From assembly GCA_002633025.1 (NCBI GenBank), contig NMRB01000521.1:91300-155299 (forward strand): a DNA stretch of 64,000 bases, given 5' to 3'. The DNA comes from Notospermus geniculatus. Its lineage: Eukaryota; Nemertea; Pilidiophora; Heteronemertea; Lineidae. Positions 1-9,699 of the stretch are shown here, piece after piece; positions within the stretch are counted from its first letter, which is position 1, and every line of letters begins with the position of its first letter. The translations under genes were made by a program, and so were the position numbers. Under the pieces are notes generated by a model. That model was not told the DNA's origin and did not search any database. It worked only from the letters and a program-made list of their open reading frames with translations.

Positions 1-3
1 CCC

Positions 4-983
4 AGCCAGCAAAATATATTGGCCCAATATTGGTTCAATATTGGTTAATATTGGCAAAAATATTGGACCTATCTTGGAAGCCAATATTGGTCGAATGTTG
101 GAAATGACCAGCCAATGTTGGCCAATATTGGCCCAATTACGTACTTGCTCATTGGTAAAAAATTGGACCAATATTGGCAACTGTGGCAATATTGGTAGGA
201 TATGGGCCTGTATATTTTTTGGCATCCTGATATGATTAGGTGATGTTCTGATGATAAAACCCATGATTAGGTGATGTTCTGATGATAAAACCCAATATCC
301 CACCTTGGGTTTTAACTTCGCTCCTTTTCATGGTTGAAGAGGAGCCAGGAGTGGGAGACTCCTGTCGATCAAAAAAACCCTGATCAGGGGACTCAGTTAG
401 GCCGAGTAAGCCGTAACATTCAAGTTACCATAAATAGTACGTAGGAGTCGGGCATTTCATTCAAATAAAAGATTTTCATATGTGTGGTGCAATGAAGCAT
501 CATTTCCAAAAACTTGACACCACACAAAAATAATGAGCGAGGTTTATTGTACAAGATTATGTTGTTACCATGTTGGTATAGGAGTAGGCAACATTCCTAT
601 AGTTTTTTATTCGCCACATTCTTATTCTACAATTAGTTATTAAGATTAGTATTAGAAGTAGGTTGACGACTTTTCCACGTGATTTCGACGTCTTTTACCC
701 ACTAGTTTTACTGACGAGTGACGAGTGACCAGTTTTTAGTCTTTCAGACGTCATTTTGCTAGTTGGGTAGTGCCGAAATCGAGAAAACTTGGAAATTAAT
801 GCCACACTTAATGTTGGCAAGCCAATAATTGACCAATATTGGGCCAAGGTTGGCAATTCTTTTGCAACAATATCGGCATTGCCAATATTTAGCCAATATT
901 GGACCAATATTGGAAATGTTGGCCAACATTTGCCAATGTGCCCCAATCGTTACCCAATATTGGCCCAATATTTCCTGCTGGCT
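4..983. mobile_element. Inverted-repeat DNA element with CCAATATTGG arrays
   Basis: The ends are inverted: the left starts AGCCAGCA at 4, and the right ends in its complement TGCTGGCT at 983. Both termini continue with ATATTGG/CCAATAT repeats (about 4-210 and 789-983). Eight perfect CCAATATTGG decamers are visible, at 24, 81, 122, 168, 833, 893, 904 and 954, plus several one-base variants. The centre (about 240-788) holds no convincing gene, so this looks like a non-autonomous element. The short ORFs over the arrays are by-products of the repeat. I could not identify a target-site duplication because the left end is at the window edge. Confidence 0.7.
232..293. repeat. 31-bp tandem duplication
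   Basis: Two identical 31-bp units (232-262 and 263-293), each beginning ATGATTAGGTGATG, lie just inside the left array of the inverted-repeat element. Confidence 0.9.
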
Positions 984-1430
984 ATAAAGTATAAAATTAT
1001 CAGAATAGTTATTTCATAGCATTTCCTGGGCTATTGAGTTGTTGTAATAAACTCATCATCATCGAGATTGGTGATATAAAGTGAGTCTAATGACTTGAGG
1101 GCCGAAAGCCAGCACTTTAGGAGAAAAGGGGCGAATTTGAAGTTCCACTAAAACTATTGTGATGTTAACACAACCACGTGATCGTGTTTATATATTTAGT
1201 ACATGATAGCGTGTGATCGTTAGTGTCTGATGGGCTGCAGACTGTATTTTCCTCTGATTCCTCCGATGCCTCTGATTCCTCTAAATCGACATGGCCTATT
1301 TTCATGTATTCACAACTACATCAGACAGCTGCGTTGAAGCGAAAAAGAAACATAGAAACAATCAACTATTATAGTTCAGTCCGCATACTGCGCAATCTCG
1401 TTTTGGAACCAGCCGTCTGTCACGGAATGA
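984..1430. other. Intergenic, no gene seen
   Basis: There is a short run of TCCTCTGATTCC-like imperfect repeats at about 1250-1290. I see no other structure and no supported coding sequence. Confidence 0.5.
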
Positions 1431-1789
1431 GGAACCCGCAGAACTACGCCACGACGTGGCGCTGTCAGTGTAAGACCCGGAAGTCCTATTTTCTAACAGT
1501 ATTTCCATTTACTTCTTGCCCCCAAATAAACCACTCTCTTTGGTTCAGTTTTGATTAAAATACACTGTCCTGTTTCATGTTCAAAGTTCCCCATATATCA
1601 CTGCTTTGTTTCGTCAGAAATGCCACAGGATGCCAATACTGACAACGTCTTTTGGGGAAATTTCCACGGAAAATTGTGTAGAAAAATGTACACATGCTTT
1701 GACGACGTGACGTCAACAGCGAAAAAAGTGACGCCAGTACGTCATTCGGGTCTTATACTGACTGCGCCATCTGCAGTTATGCGGGTTCC
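1431..1789. mobile_element. Short inverted-repeat element (MITE-like)
   Basis: The left arm (about 1431-1482) begins GGAACCCGCA and includes GTCAGTGTAAGACCCG. The right arm (about 1740-1789) is its imperfect complement (CGGGTCTTATACTGAC then GCGGGTTCC). The arms are about 50 bp with several mismatches. The interior has no gene. Confidence 0.55.
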
Positions 1790-2600
1790 CCATTAGAATG
1801 CCCAACTCAACTCTCCCGACGCTTGAGGTAATAAAAGTTCATGGAATGAAATGGTACGCATACGGATTGCATCCCGTGAGCGGTCACCACAACACATCCA
1901 GGTTTGTGGTGTACATTCCTGTTTATTCTGCCATCATCATCTTCGGTTTGATTGGCTATGGGCGGTGTTATGGCACACATAGTTTGGGGATCGGAGGGAG
2001 AGTTCAAGTCCACTTCTGTCATACTCCGCATACTCGCTGGGGCAGATCAAGATTGTTCTATAGTTGTTTAACAAGGTGCTACAGATTATTTGGTATACTT
2101 CTTTTGTTCTAGAAGTTTTATCTTGTCTATGGCTACATTCAAGACACTTGTTTGGTTTTCAAAGATGTGGTCCATCTACCTTGTAGTCTGCGTTACAATA
2201 GGTAAAGGTATAAGTCCCAAACGAAAACGTAAAATTTTCGTCCATGACGCATGGAACGGCATCAAAGATTGTCGAGTTTATAGGTATCTTTCACGGAACG
2301 TTGCGTATAGTACGTAATTACTTACACGACTACCTAACCTAACGTAACCCAACTCCGCAGCTGATTGGCTGGCCAATCGCGCTTTCCGTGATCGAGGGAG
2401 GTGGCGAAAGCCCTCATGAATAATTATTGATAATAGTCTGCGGACTAAAGGGCAACCTGACTCATGCTGACTGGCCACCGTCTACGCAGCGCCATCTAAA
2501 CGGTGGCCATTGGAACCAGGCTACAGCTCGTGTCCAAATTTGGACATTGGTCATCGCGGCAATTCCAGGCGGAGGTCAGTGGCGCCTGGCTCGCCGCGTC
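1790..2600. other. Intergenic, no gene seen
   Basis: Several short ORFs on both strands have no recognisable motif or splice signal. I see no strong repeat structure. Confidence 0.45.
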
Positions 2601-2752
2601 AAGCCTAGTTTATACTTCGACGCACGACCATCGGCGTCCGATGCACGATCAAAATCTGTACGCCTACATAAGCCTACTTCATTATGTTGGCATCCAGATT
2701 TTGATCGCGCGTCGGACGCCGATGGTCGTGCGTCGAAGTATAAACTAGGCTT
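2601..2752. repeat. 58-bp-arm near-perfect hairpin
   Basis: Arms 2601-2658 (starting AAGCCTAGTTTATACTTCG) and 2695-2752 are complementary with only about two mismatches, separated by a 36-base loop. It could be a foldback transposon or a small-RNA precursor. The ORFs crossing it are artefacts of the palindrome. Confidence 0.85.
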
Positions 2753-3051
2753 CAGTCAGTATTCAGTCTCAGGCTTTCAATCGAGACACATCAAGAGAGA
2801 GCGTCCAAGTGACAGAGCCTGACAGACTAGTATACATCCGTACGGAACCTCAGCATGAGGTTAGTCAGGTTTCTTTAGTGCTTGCGCCCTGTTGAAATAT
2901 ATGGTAAAATGACAAAAACGTCGGCATCAACAAATAATAAACCGCTCGTCTGACTTCCAGAAACTCCATTTAGTATCATTACAAACATGCTGCCAAGGTA
3001 CAAAAAGCACAAAATTGACACACAAAATGATAATAAACAAGAAGTCAATCT

Positions 3052-3098
3052 CCAGAATTCACGAATTTTCGACCCCAATCGGGGTCTTTTTCAAGTGG
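3052..3098 (-). ncRNA. Hammerhead-ribozyme-like motif, left arm
   Basis: On the minus strand: a stem GACCCC-GATT-GGGGTC, then GAAA, then a self-complementary AATTC-GT-GAATT stem and TCTGG. This is the order of stem II, GAAA and stem III in a type I hammerhead. The CUGANGA half reads CTTGAAAAA, so the core is degenerate and activity is doubtful. Confidence 0.5.
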
Positions 3099-3647
3099 AA
3101 CTTTACAATCTGAAACTCTAGAAAAGACTGAGCTGAAACCCGAATGTAGACCTACATAACCTGTGTAGACAGGACAAACAAGCAATTAAGGAAAGAATAG
3201 CGACCAAGCCCCACGGGTGGCCGCTGGACAATTAAGGAGAAACTAATTTAGCTGAAAAAAAGGGTCGAATAACTGCAGGGTTTCTCAGCCTGACCACAAG
3301 CAACTGGCGCAGAGCTTTATTTGGCTGAAAGAAAGTTTATAAATTAATAAATATGACAAGGCGAAAAGATGCACAAAGGTCAACATAAAGTAAAGGAATA
3401 TAAAGGAAGTCAACTTCCAGATTTGTAGGAAAAAAACAGAATGGATAATGCAAATCACTGAGCAATGAGAAGAATAAGGCGAGGAGGATTAGAGCAAAAA
3501 AAGGGGGGGAAAGGGGAGGGAAAAAACAAGGCCTAGACCAGAAGGGGAGCCACAGTGCCCTCCGCAACTGGAAAAACCAAAACGAAATAGGCCTACCAGG
3601 GTGAGAGAAAAGGAAGAACACGAATGCCAAATTGGGGTCTCAGGACC

Positions 3648-4127
3648 TCAGCACCTTGTGTTAAGACCTGAGGGGGTGATGGTTTTAAGGGTCCACATCC
3701 ATTTCGACTCTGTCTGAAGGAGAGTCGTCTCATCTGGACATGTCTCGAGGATGGTGAACAACACGTCCGTGACAGAATGTCCTGGCAACTTAAAGTGGGC
3801 ATAGAGTATCGAGCAGTCACGATCACGATCCTCTTTCCCTAATCTGATGTTGGACTTATGGTTGTTCATCCTTTGACGGAAACATGTTGTCTGTCCGACG
3901 TACTGATTGATGGTGGTGCATCTGGTACATGTGATGCAGTAGACCACATTTCTGCTGTCACAATCAGCGGGACCCCTCAGGCGGAGTAGATGGGACCTTC
4001 CCGTGGAGGAGCTAGTGATGTGGGACTGGGAGGGCACGGAGATGCAAAGTTGACATTCCCGACCTCTCTTTGGTCCTTTCCCTGAGCAAGGGTCACAGGT
4101 GGGCTTGGCACGTTGGATCTCCTGTGT
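3648..4127 (-). pseudogene. GIY-YIG endonuclease of a Penelope-like element (truncated)
   Basis: This encodes the C-terminal endonuclease that, in Penelope-like elements, nicks target DNA for reverse-transcriptase-primed insertion. The open frame runs upstream of the first listed start without a stop to the inner edge of the right arm. It reads, in order: a CDPC...CQLC zinc-type pair, a TGR...CDS linker, the GIY-YIG core as VVY...YVG followed by an Arg-rich RQRMNNH segment, and an H-x-x-x-x-H/TILE tail. This order matches the linker plus endonuclease of Penelope-like proteins. The reverse transcriptase that should precede it is missing, so the copy cannot be autonomous. The frame itself is intact, which suggests a young insertion or mobilisation of the short unit. 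Confidence 0.8.
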
Positions 4128-4620
4128 GCCTATTTCGTTTTGGTTTTTCCAGTTGCGGAGGGCACTGTGGCTCCCCTTCTGGTCTAGGCCTTGTTTTTTC
4201 CCTCCCCTTTTCCCCCCTTTTTTTGCTCTAATCCTCCTCGCCTTATTCTTCTCATTGCTCAGTGATTTGCATTATCCATTCTGTTTTTTCCTACAAATCT
4301 GGAAGTTGACTTCCTTTATATTCCTTTACTTTGTGTTGACCTTTGTGCATCTTTTCGCCTTGTCATATTTATTAATTTATAAACTTTCTTTCAGCCAAAT
4401 GAAGCTCTGCGCCAGTTGCTTGTGGTCAGCCTGAGAAACCCTGCAGTTATTCAACCCTTTTTTTCAGCTAAATTAGTTTCTCCTTAATTGTCCAGCGGCC
4501 ACCCGTGGGGCTTGGTCGCTATTCTTTCCTTAATTGCTTGTTTGTCCTGTCTACACAGGTTATGTAGGTCTACAATCGGGTTTCAGCTCAGTCTTTTCTA
4601 GAGTTTCAGATTGTAAAGTT

Positions 4621-4668
4621 CCACTTGAAAAAGACCCCGATTGGGGTCGAAAATTCGTGAATTCTGGA
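4621..4668 (+). ncRNA. Hammerhead-ribozyme-like motif, right arm
   Basis: Mirror copy of the motif at 3052-3098, with the same GACCCC/GGGGTC stem followed by GAAA and the AATTC/GAATT stem. The core is again degenerate (CTTGAAAAA in place of CUGANGA). Confidence 0.5.
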
Positions 4669-4703
4669 GATTGACTTCTTGTTTATTATTACAAACATGC
4701 TGC

Positions 4704-5953
4704 GTAGGAATCTTATTTTATTTCTTTTGCCATAGTTTCGATGTTTGAATATATTTTCCCAGAAACGCATTGCACATGATTTGGGCAACAATACATACAT
4801 GACTCACGTGATGTGTATGTTTTTGTAGAAAGAATATTTAAATGATTACAATAATTATGGTCAAAGAAATAAAATAAGAATCATCCTTAACGTGTATCTA
4901 ATGATACCAAATGAGTTGATGAACGTCAGATGAGCGTTGCATTGTTTTTAAATGCATAAATGTTGCTTTAACTATACCATAAATTTCAACAAGAAATGAT
5001 TACTATAGAATGGCGACCGACTGTGTACTCTGGTTCGGAAAGAACCTAATACCTTTGGTTCGGAAAGAACCTAATACCTTTAGACCTGCAGACGTCATTG
5101 AAAGCCATCTCTCGATGTTACTCCATTGACAGACCCAGGGTACAGGGGCTCCATAAAATAGGCTGGTAATCTGTCATGTTCTGGAGGTATTTTGAAAGTG
5201 TCTTATGGTCGTTTCTATTTCTCTTGACCACCACTGTGGCGTGGTGGTCTTTTTTCAAAGCTGGAATCGCTTGTTTTTGTTCATACAGTTCAGCTTTAAG
5301 TGAGGGTACCATCTCTTTATAATGCGCCAGTAGTAGTTGGCAAATCGTTATCGATTGGTCGATCAATATTCCGTCCTAATCACTTATACTTCACATCAAT
5401 AAAAAAGAAATGACTTATTTGTCTTCGATCAGTCAATTCTCATAAAAGACACCCCTCCTCATTTTCCCCTCGACTTCTGTTTCCATCCTCATTTCATGTG
5501 GACACAAGTTGCCATCAACATCAAACTATCATCATGTTGATGTTGATACTGTTCTTCTTGTGGTAACTGTCCTTTTTTCCTTTAATTTCCACAATTCTGT
5601 GGTAGTCCCGGAACCTGTACGCTCACAACCGATAATTAACTTGATGCTAGATGTTTCACTTTTCTTCTTCATGGCGAGATTGTTTCTGTGACCTCGCCGA
5701 ATTTTCGGCCGAGTTTTCACGAATGCTTCTGAAGCGCTTCGAAGTCGCCACCCAGTATCAAACCCTACGCCTGTCATGTAGAAGCAGAACGCTATACCTT
5801 ACCATTTACCTTATACCTTTCGAATTTAAAATGGAAGTCACCGGGAATAACGCTATTTACCAAAATGTCGTGACAGGTTGGAGTTTACTGTCACCTTCCT
5901 TGGGTCACGGACGAGGAAAGTCACTTATTTCATGTTCCTTCGTCTGTCTCAAG
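4704..5953. other. Mostly gene-free, one 25-bp tandem duplication
   Basis: A 25-bp unit beginning GGTTCGGAAAGAACC is repeated twice at 5032-5081. A minus-strand ORF at 5118-5366 (82 codons) has no recognisable motif and is not called as a gene. Confidence 0.5.
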
Positions 5954-6088
5954 ATCCTGAACTGTACGACCTTCGTAGCGATTCCGAAACATAGCGGTCA
6001 TGTGTGTCAGATGAGTGACCGGCGGGGGACATGCATGGAGAAACACGAAGCTGCGAGATATCCACGAGCTGAGATGTTTCAGAAGAAG
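5954..6088 (+). CDS. Probable coding exon, paralogous to the exon at 49937-50065
   Basis: I do not recognise the protein. The translation contains CTTFVAIP, then CQMSDRRGTCMEKHEA and ends AEMFQKK immediately before a donor-like GTAATA (6089). The exon near 50 kb on the other strand gives CSTFAVVG, CQLSKRRGSCMDKSEA and ARMYEKK before GTAAGT. Conservative amino-acid changes with many third-position differences argue for real coding sequence under selection. The left boundary is uncertain; CTGTCTCAAG at 5944-5953 is the best acceptor. Partner exons were not found. Confidence 0.55.
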
Positions 6089-6394
6089 GTAATAAAGATT
6101 TCACTTCAGAGTAATAGTTACCCCAACCTCAGGGTATGACCCGAGGTGACCATACATTATTGGTAATCAGAGCACAACCAAAATCGACCATGCCTCCTGG
6201 GACGCGAAGTTGATTTATGATAAGCGCTTATCAAATTATGATGTGAAATGCAAAATTGAAGATGGCAACCGCGTGGCCATATTGGATGTCAGGGCAAAAC
6301 CTTGGGAGTCGGTTGCAACGGTGAGCTATAAACCAGCAATTCTGGAACGTGACGCTTTATTCTGGCTTGTCTATGATTCTTCTAGGACCAAGCG

Positions 6395-7348
6395 ATGATT
6401 AAATATAAACTTGGAATGGTAATCCCATTCCGGCCACCGCTGATGGCAGGCCGTCGTGAGCTTTGGTTCCCTGACTATTCAGGGAAAATAGTACACCTTC
6501 AACCCCCGAGGGCGACGCGCTATGCAAATGTTGTTATTCATTCCGTAAACAAGAGGGGCTACTTTGGAATCGAATACAAATCTTCCTTCTATAAAAAGGT
6601 CTCTAAGGTTGTACCATCTCTTTACATGAGCTACTTAATGTTTTATTCTCCTATTCGGTGGAAAAAATCCTGCCTGCTTTATGACGTCAAGAGAGGGAAA
6701 TTTGAAGGGAACATCGTCATACCGAGCACTGTTAAATGCAAATCAGGAGGAATAAACTATCTCATAAGAATAGGTCATGAGACGAAAGTCGCCGTGTACT
6801 GCGTTCCAAATTTCATGGGCGCCACCATTTATGACATAAATTCGTCAAACGAAACTGGTCGAGTTCGCTTTGTCCTTACAAATGGAATCCTCTTTCCTTT
6901 GACGAGCCACCCACACGTTATTACCAATGATGTTTACATTTTTGATATGATAGGCCTATATGTCATTGTGTATCTTCTCATTGATAATTACCGGGTCACA
7001 AAATACCGGCCAAGAAAATTGTTGAGACGCTATCTGGGTGGTGGCGCTTTGTTATATTTCAATAAATTTTACAATATGTTGTTCTTAATTTGTGTACCGA
7101 TGCTTCGCTCTGTCGGACTGAAACGTGTTTGTTGCCCAAAAGACGGCTTCGTAAAATATGACTCGAAGAAAAAAACGATTACAGAGAAAATTGCAACTTT
7201 TTACCCCAATATCAACGATGGGCGTTTGCAACATTACGTATTCCACCCCAAAGACGGCGCATTATTTCATTTTAAACGCCTTCCACGGATTGCTCCAGGC
7301 TTGCGAGAGCATTTCGTTTCAGTAGAAATTTACGATCGTGTAATGTGA
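6395..7348 (+). CDS. Orphan intronless protein, family member 1 (317 aa)
   Basis: Function unknown. This is a single open frame of 317 codons from ATG 6395 to TGA 7346. The start is chosen because MIKYKLGMVIPF aligns with the start of member 3 (MLFRLGRRLSII). Signature segments shared with member 2 on the other strand are WFPDYSGKIV near residue 24-33, YDVKRGKFEG at 96-105 and FHPKDGALFHF at 283-293. Alternating hydrophobic, aromatic and charged short strands suggest an all-beta protein, perhaps a propeller; that is inference. There is no signal peptide or clear membrane segment. A different-frame open stretch at 6150-6398 ends ALFWLVYDSSRTKR and overlaps the start by four bases. It may be an upstream domain separated by a frameshift. 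Confidence 0.7.
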   Translation: MIKYKLGMVIPFRPPLMAGRRELWFPDYSGKIVHLQPPRATRYANVVIHSVNKRGYFGIEYKSSFYKKVSKVVPSLYMSYLMFYSPIRWKKSCLLYDVKRGKFEGNIVIPSTVKCKSGGINYLIRIGHETKVAVYCVPNFMGATIYDINSSNETGRVRFVLTNGILFPLTSHPHVITNDVYIFDMIGLYVIVYLLIDNYRVTKYRPRKLLRRYLGGGALLYFNKFYNMLFLICVPMLRSVGLKRVCCPKDGFVKYDSKKKTITEKIATFYPNINDGRLQHYVFHPKDGALFHFKRLPRIAPGLREHFVSVEIYDRVM

Positions 7349-7904
7349 GATTTAAATGGTAAATTATTTCTCTACATGTATGCTCTAACTCCTCCGCAGT
7401 GCCGTAATGCTCCCTTACGACACCATTTGGGAAACAGTGCCTTAGAGAATATGTTGCAGAAATACACCTTCCCACATTGACTAATTTTACATAATCTTAC
7501 ATCACCTGGTTAATCTGAGCCACTAACCTAATTGCACCTTGCACCCCTCTGGTTATAAGTGAGTCATGCCAATCCACTATTGAGTAGGACTTGAATGCAT
7601 AATGGTAACGGCCCAAACAGGCTAAAATTCAGCATTGTAAAATCGTTAATTTTTATCGGATTTGAAAATTTAAAGCTGTTCAACTGCATAACTGCATAAA
7701 GCTGTTCAACTGCATAACTTTCCCGCAAGGCAACAGCCTATTTTCCATTTTGTTATAAATCAGGCAGCGAGGAAAAACAATAGGATTACACATGATTACG
7801 CAAAGTCAATATCTCAGTTCTTCAAATCGGACCCCTCTGAAACGCGTTTCACAGGGGTCCTATGGGTCAGTGGAGCCTAAGGGATGTAAATGTAATAACT
7901 GCCC
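7349..7904. other. Intergenic, no gene seen
   Basis: It contains a small local duplication of AAAGCTGTTCAACTGCATAA (about 7672-7720) and nothing else I can support. Confidence 0.45.
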
Positions 7905-8090
7905 CCCAGGTCCGGACTATTTCGGTGGAGGATCGTAGTATTCCGACATACATGTGCAATGGAAGTCTTTATACTCCAATACATGCCAAATGGAAAGGAA
8001 GTCTTTCATGGGCACTGCGCCAAACGTTTCGCCGACCTACTTTTATCTGATTGCTCCATCGTTTGGGTTGTGCACAAAGTAGGACCCAGG
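7905..8090 (+). repeat. Dispersed repeat, copy 1
   Basis: It shares CAGGTCCGGACTATTTC, ACATGCCAAATGGAA and CTACTTTTATCTGATTG in the same order with 10797-10960. The two copies are diverged but co-linear. The type is not identified. Confidence 0.6.
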
Positions 8091-8565
8091 CTCATGAAAC
8101 GCAGCCGGGCAATCGAGGAAAATCACTCCTTTTCGATGACCATGCGCGAAAATAGTCCTATCCTTATTACTTTGTTATGACTACCTATCATCACTATCAG
8201 TTCGAAAACATGAGTGAGTGATTACAAAACATGCAGCTGTTTATTGTTTCTGACTTTATTTCGTAGGGGATGGGAAATAATATCGCATGCTCGATTTGCA
8301 AAGCACTAAGGCACCTGGGCGCAGTGTCGTAATTGGAACATCATAAAATGTGGAATGCGAAGGCACTGGAGGAGTTTGATGTACGCTATGCATCAGCCGG
8401 AAATGGATCAGCACCCGAATGAAGTTACCTCCGTTGGGATGACTGCCGTATACGAAGCGGAGTTTTTATTTGGATTAATCCATATTTTACCCATTTTCCT
8501 AATATCTTACATTCAAGAGAAGTTGACCTCCTTTTCATCTTATTGGCAAACAAAGTATACGCAAT

Positions 8566-8747
8566 GATAATAAGCAAAAAGTGAATCTCCAGAATTCACG
8601 AATTTACGACCCCAATCGGGGTCTTTTTCAAGTGCAACTTTACAATCTGAAACTCTAGAAAAGGGGTCGTAAATTCGTGAATTCTGGAGATTGACTTTTT
8701 CCTTATTATCTTTTTTGTGTGTCAATTTTGTGCTATTCTGTATCTTG
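8566..8747. mobile_element. Short Penelope-derived foldback unit, no ORF
   Basis: A 182-bp unit is flanked by the 14-bp direct repeat AAAGTATACGCAAT (8552-8565 and 8748-8761). Inside, two inverted copies of the arm sequence found at 3028-3110 meet (for example GAATTCACGAATTTACGACC and its complement). The right copy is internally shortened. It has no coding capacity. Confidence 0.75.
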
Positions 8748-8761
8748 AAAGTATACGCAAT

Positions 8762-9604
8762 CGTACAGATTACAACATCGAACATCGTTTCATTACATGG
8801 ATTAATATTTACCACTGACTTGTGCACATTTCCAAGCTTAGCACTTTGCCCATGATCAAGTTAGGGTGAATTATACCGGTACTTTATTAATTACTTATAA
8901 CATTTTATAATATTTTAAAAAAATATTTGTATCGGTACGGTAGATGACAAATAAAGAGCACTCAGTGCCTTGATCGAGGGGTCTGCGGTACACTCCGTGT
9001 CGAAAAAAATCTACGTTAGGCATTATAAAATTTTACCTGCTAATTATTTTCGACCTTAGGGTATCGCAACCCAAGGCTCTCTCAACTAGCTCTTGTTAGA
9101 CGCACGCCCTTCAATGTGGAGGCAACACGAGGTTTGTTTGCTGAAGACCATCGCAGATGTTTTCATACTAACGAAGCCTTAGCGGTGTTCGTTGTATGTT
9201 TTGGTAAACTTTGAAAACCAAATTATACTGATTTTTTTGGTGGGGGACTCCAGCTTTGGAATGCGGAATATTTGTTCATGGAGTCTGAATGAAAACTATG
9301 ATGTCATTAGTCAGCCAGGGCTAGAAATGCATGGGGTGAATGACGGTGAGATCATCTCAAGACATTGCGACACACCACTTGCAGCCCAAGTCCAACTCAT
9401 ACGTCGGGAACACCAGCAATATGATGCAGTAATCCCATAATGCTAGAAGGTGTCTCAATAAAGTCACCCTTAGAAAACTTCGTTTTGCCTCGAAATACGG
9501 AATGATGACAGAGGATACCATATCCTGATACAATGGATGGTTTAATTTGGAAGATAACATTGTTGACGTTGCAATTTGGCTCTGCACCTGGAACTCAAGG
9601 CTTG
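8762..9604. other. Intergenic, no gene seen
   Basis: AT-rich. The short ORFs at 9192-9440 and 9357-9704 lack motifs and overlap on opposite strands. Confidence 0.4.
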
Positions 9605-9698
9605 CCGGGGAACATTTCGATTTAACATTATTTGTCATTGATTCTTCTGTTACATTCACACAGGTGAGCACATGGTCCATGGACCAATTCATTGCTGA
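9605..9698 (+). repeat. Dispersed module with ATGGTCCATGGACCAT-type palindrome, copy 1
   Basis: It reads AACATTTCGATTTAACATT ... CAGGTGAGCACATGGTCCAT followed by GGACCA. Related copies are at 22455-22550 (-), 24885-24918 (+) and 47060-47125 (-). Confidence 0.6.
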
Positions 9699-9699
9699 T

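Larger units (their letters stand above)
2994..4687 (-). mobile_element. Penelope-like retroelement with inverted terminal repeats
   Basis: A 16-bp direct repeat, ATTACAAACATGCTGC, flanks the unit at 2978-2993 and 4688-4703 and reads as a target-site duplication. Inside it, about 560-bp inverted arms (about 3028-3592 and 4130-4687) enclose a core coding for a GIY-YIG endonuclease on the minus strand. Each arm carries a GACCCC-loop-GGGGTCGAAA motif of the hammerhead type known from Penelope-like elements. No reverse transcriptase is present, so this is a 5'-truncated copy with terminal repeats facing each other. Open reading frames in the arms on both strands are non-coding mirror images. Confidence 0.8.

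Noticed and set aside
1223-1796. Two consecutive plus ORFs (111 and 81 codons)
   Set aside because: They span an inverted-repeat element and have no motif; chance frames.
3337-3630. Hydrophobic ORFs in both arms of the Penelope-like unit (also 4099-4434)
   Set aside because: They are the same sequence in mirror arms, a translation of C/T-rich terminal repeat, not a protein.
5118-5366. 82-codon minus ORF
   Set aside because: No motif, no paralogue in the window, no splice or start support.
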